Shown: in pieces, positions 62,395 to 64,000 of the stretch | Position numbering within the stretch: the stretch's first letter is position 1 | Layout: every line of letters begins with the position of its first letter | NCBI RefSeq assembly: GCF_026210795.1 | Contig: NC_089446.1 | Coordinates: 3,625,001-3,689,000, forward strand | Length of the DNA stretch: 64,000 bases | Source: Rhizophagus irregularis | Taxonomy: Eukaryota > Glomeromycota > Glomeromycetes > Glomerales > Glomeraceae | Reading direction: 5' to 3' | The notes under the pieces: model-generated | Seen by the model: only the letters and a program-made list of their open reading frames with translations | Told to the model about the DNA's origin: nothing | The model's database searches: none | Made by a program: the position numbers and the translations under genes

Positions 62395-62590
62395 TTAAGG
62401 TAATTGCAAAAAAAAAAATAAATAAATAAAAAAGCAAATTGAATTAATTTTAACAAAAAGTTATAAATTTTATATTAAATGTCCAAGATTCTGAATATAT
62501 TTGGCTTGCAAATTCAAAACATTTTTTTAAATAAATGAAGTTATTTTGTTTTTATAATTTAAAATCTTTTTTTTATATATAAATCATTAG
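62395..62590 (+). pseudogene. Fragment of a third decayed B copy (B'')
   Basis: Resembles 59445-59600: TTAAGGTAATTGCAAAA, TTTTATATTAAATGTCCAAG, then AAACATTTTTTTAAATAAATG and TTTTTATAATTTAAAATC. The similarity then stops. This is the last trace of the repeating unit and marks the end of the array. Confidence 0.5.
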
Positions 62591-62744
62591 TAAATTTTGT
62601 TGTTAATATGTCAGCTGACTTTTTCTTTACAAGAGCTTTTAATTTTTCATATTGCATAATTGCAAAGTAGATAGTAAAATCTTTGTAAAGCAGAAAAGAT
62701 ATATAAATTTTATATTATTTACACCCAAAAGTACAAGTTTGTCT

Positions 62745-62945
62745 AAATAAGATTCAAAATAAAAGGTTCATAAAGTATTTGTATACATTTAGGACAACTC
62801 TTTTGAAATATGGCAGTATTGCTGAATACACAAAGTTTCTTCAGAAATACTTCAAAAATATTATAAAGGTCATTTCTAGTAAAGTTTTAAATTAAGTTGA
62901 TAACTTCATCAAAGTTGAAATTTATTTCATTATTATTAGCAGCAA
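62745..62945 (-). pseudogene. Coding relic with one stop, unknown family
   Basis: The minus strand reads FNFDEVINLI, stop, NFTRNDLYNIFEVFLKK, then CVFSNTAIFQKSCPKCIQ and LYEPFILNLI. The amino-acid composition and a CPKC pair look protein-like. No family recognised. It may be a transposon protein fragment. Confidence 0.3.
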
Positions 62946-63208
62946 AACTTATTTTTTTAAATATTTTTTTAAAAAAACTATTGCTGAAATTTCATAAAAA
63001 AATGATCTATACATAGGATCATATATAGTAAAATTTTATAGTTATCTGATAGTATTTTATATACAATATCAAATATGAAATTTATTTTATTATTAATTAT
63101 ATATGCAATAAAATATATTTATATACATTATCAATTATATAAGCTAATTAATGTGGAAAATTAAAAGTATAGTTATTAAATATAAAATTACTCCTCTTAA
63201 TAATAGTT

Positions 63209-63212
63209 AAAA

Positions 63213-63242
<30 letters not shown>
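63209..63242. repeat. AT dinucleotide microsatellite
   Basis: Uninterrupted TA repeats of about 30 bases in AT-rich DNA. Confidence 0.8.
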
Positions 63243-63245
<3 letters not shown>

Positions 63246-63310
63246 TTGTCTTATTTAATGTAGATTTATTTTTATTAAGGAATTGCTTTTTGACTTTTAT
63301 TTAGTGCTCC

Positions 63311-63500
63311 AAAAAAAATCCGATCTGATCTGGAATCTGCAGATTTGATCTGAGTCAAATCGGTTCAGTTTTCAAAATTTTGATTCGTAGATCAGATCAG
63401 ATTTAAAAAAAATCTGATCTGATCAGATTCAGATCGGATCAGATCAAACACGAGAAAATCTGATCTGATCTGAACAGATTTCAGATCAGATTTTTTTTTT
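63311..63500. repeat. Iterated GATCTGATC palindrome
   Basis: The words AATCTGATCTGATC and GATCAGATCAGATT alternate about a dozen times in both orientations, so the region can fold into many hairpins. It is the same style of iterated-word palindrome as at 32624, 36445 and 51008, with a different word. Confidence 0.6.
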
Positions 63501-63624
63501 AAATTTTTTAAAAAAAAAATTTTTTTTAAAAATCCTTTCCTAGACGAACGGACGCTGGACGACCAAGATTTATTGCCATTTTCAGAAATGTTGACATTAG
63601 AATGTCGATCATTTCTATAAATCG

Positions 63625-63985
63625 AACACACCGAACACACACCGAACACAGCAATTAAAATTAAAAAAAAACAAATTTTCCTTTAAAAAAAGCAAAATTA
63701 AAACTTTAGTAATATATTTTTAGGTAGTGTGCATAAAAAAATGTATAAAAATTATATTATTTGCATATATGTATTCACTTGTATTTGCTTGTATTTGCCA
63801 ATGTTCGGTGTGTTCGGTGTGTTCGTTTGTATTCAGTGTGTGTTCGGTACAAATTTTCATATTTTCAATTTTATTCATATCTAAAAAGTGACAAAAATAG
63901 TTTTTATATAAAGTTATGCATGAATACTTCAAGTTTGCATAATTTTTTGTATGTGTTCACGGTGTGTTCGGTGTGTTCGGTATAA
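63625..63985. repeat. Inverted clusters of GTGTTCGGT
   Basis: Three clusters of the 10-base word GTGTTCGGTG: 63625-63655 (as ACCGAACAC), 63800-63852 and 63955-63985. The first is inverted relative to the other two. The repeat may continue past the window end. Confidence 0.6.
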
Positions 63986-64000
63986 AATGGTCAAAATTTC

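Overview
The window looks like nuclear DNA of an arbuscular mycorrhizal fungus of the Rhizophagus type (Glomeromycotina). This is inferred from very AT-rich intergenic DNA, genes cut by many 60-100 bp GT..AG introns, families typical of that lineage (SAM-domain multigene families, a Sel1-repeat relic, small secreted proteins) and dense short non-autonomous DNA transposons. I made no database search. Protein names rest on motifs and family knowledge.

Positions 1-31.6 kb form a compact housekeeping block: phosphoglycerate kinase (+, 5' end outside the window), an MFS transporter (-), ARF6-type GTPase (+), GDP-mannose 4,6-dehydratase (+), an unknown multipass membrane protein (-), a P4-ATPase lipid flippase (-), a putative type II glycosyltransferase (+), the ribosome-biogenesis protein NOL6/Utp22 (-), fucose-1-phosphate guanylyltransferase (-) and the armadillo protein RAP1GDS1/SmgGDS (+). 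Three pairs are divergent over short intergenic regions: MFS/ARF6, flippase/glycosyltransferase and FPGT/RAP1GDS1. Two nucleotide-sugar enzymes lie about 18 kb apart. One belongs to the de novo route and one to the salvage route of GDP-L-fucose.

Positions 31.6-40.3 kb are a gene-poor, very AT-rich desert with transposon-like elements (an 803-bp MULE-like element with a 9-bp target duplication, other inverted-repeat elements) and decayed coding pieces.

At 40.33 kb is an intronless gene joining a ubiquitin-like domain that ends in RGG to a C-terminal domain carrying an H-Y-E pattern like that of PARP-type ADP-ribosyltransferases. From 42.9 kb to 62.6 kb runs a young multigene array: proteins with N-termini resembling mitochondrial presequences, SAM domains, a repeated unnamed module starting KTIYIQDY and, in some members, a C-terminal PD-(D/E)XK-like nuclease motif. 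Two members (55935-57446 and 60565-61925) read through intact. Two near-identical members in a 2.35-kb duplication are broken at different places, one has a single-base frameshift, and further copies are heavily AT-decayed. The spacer between the duplicated copies holds two secreted-protein genes (one of 44 codons) and at least five MITE or foldback elements. I saw no tRNA, rRNA or CRISPR.
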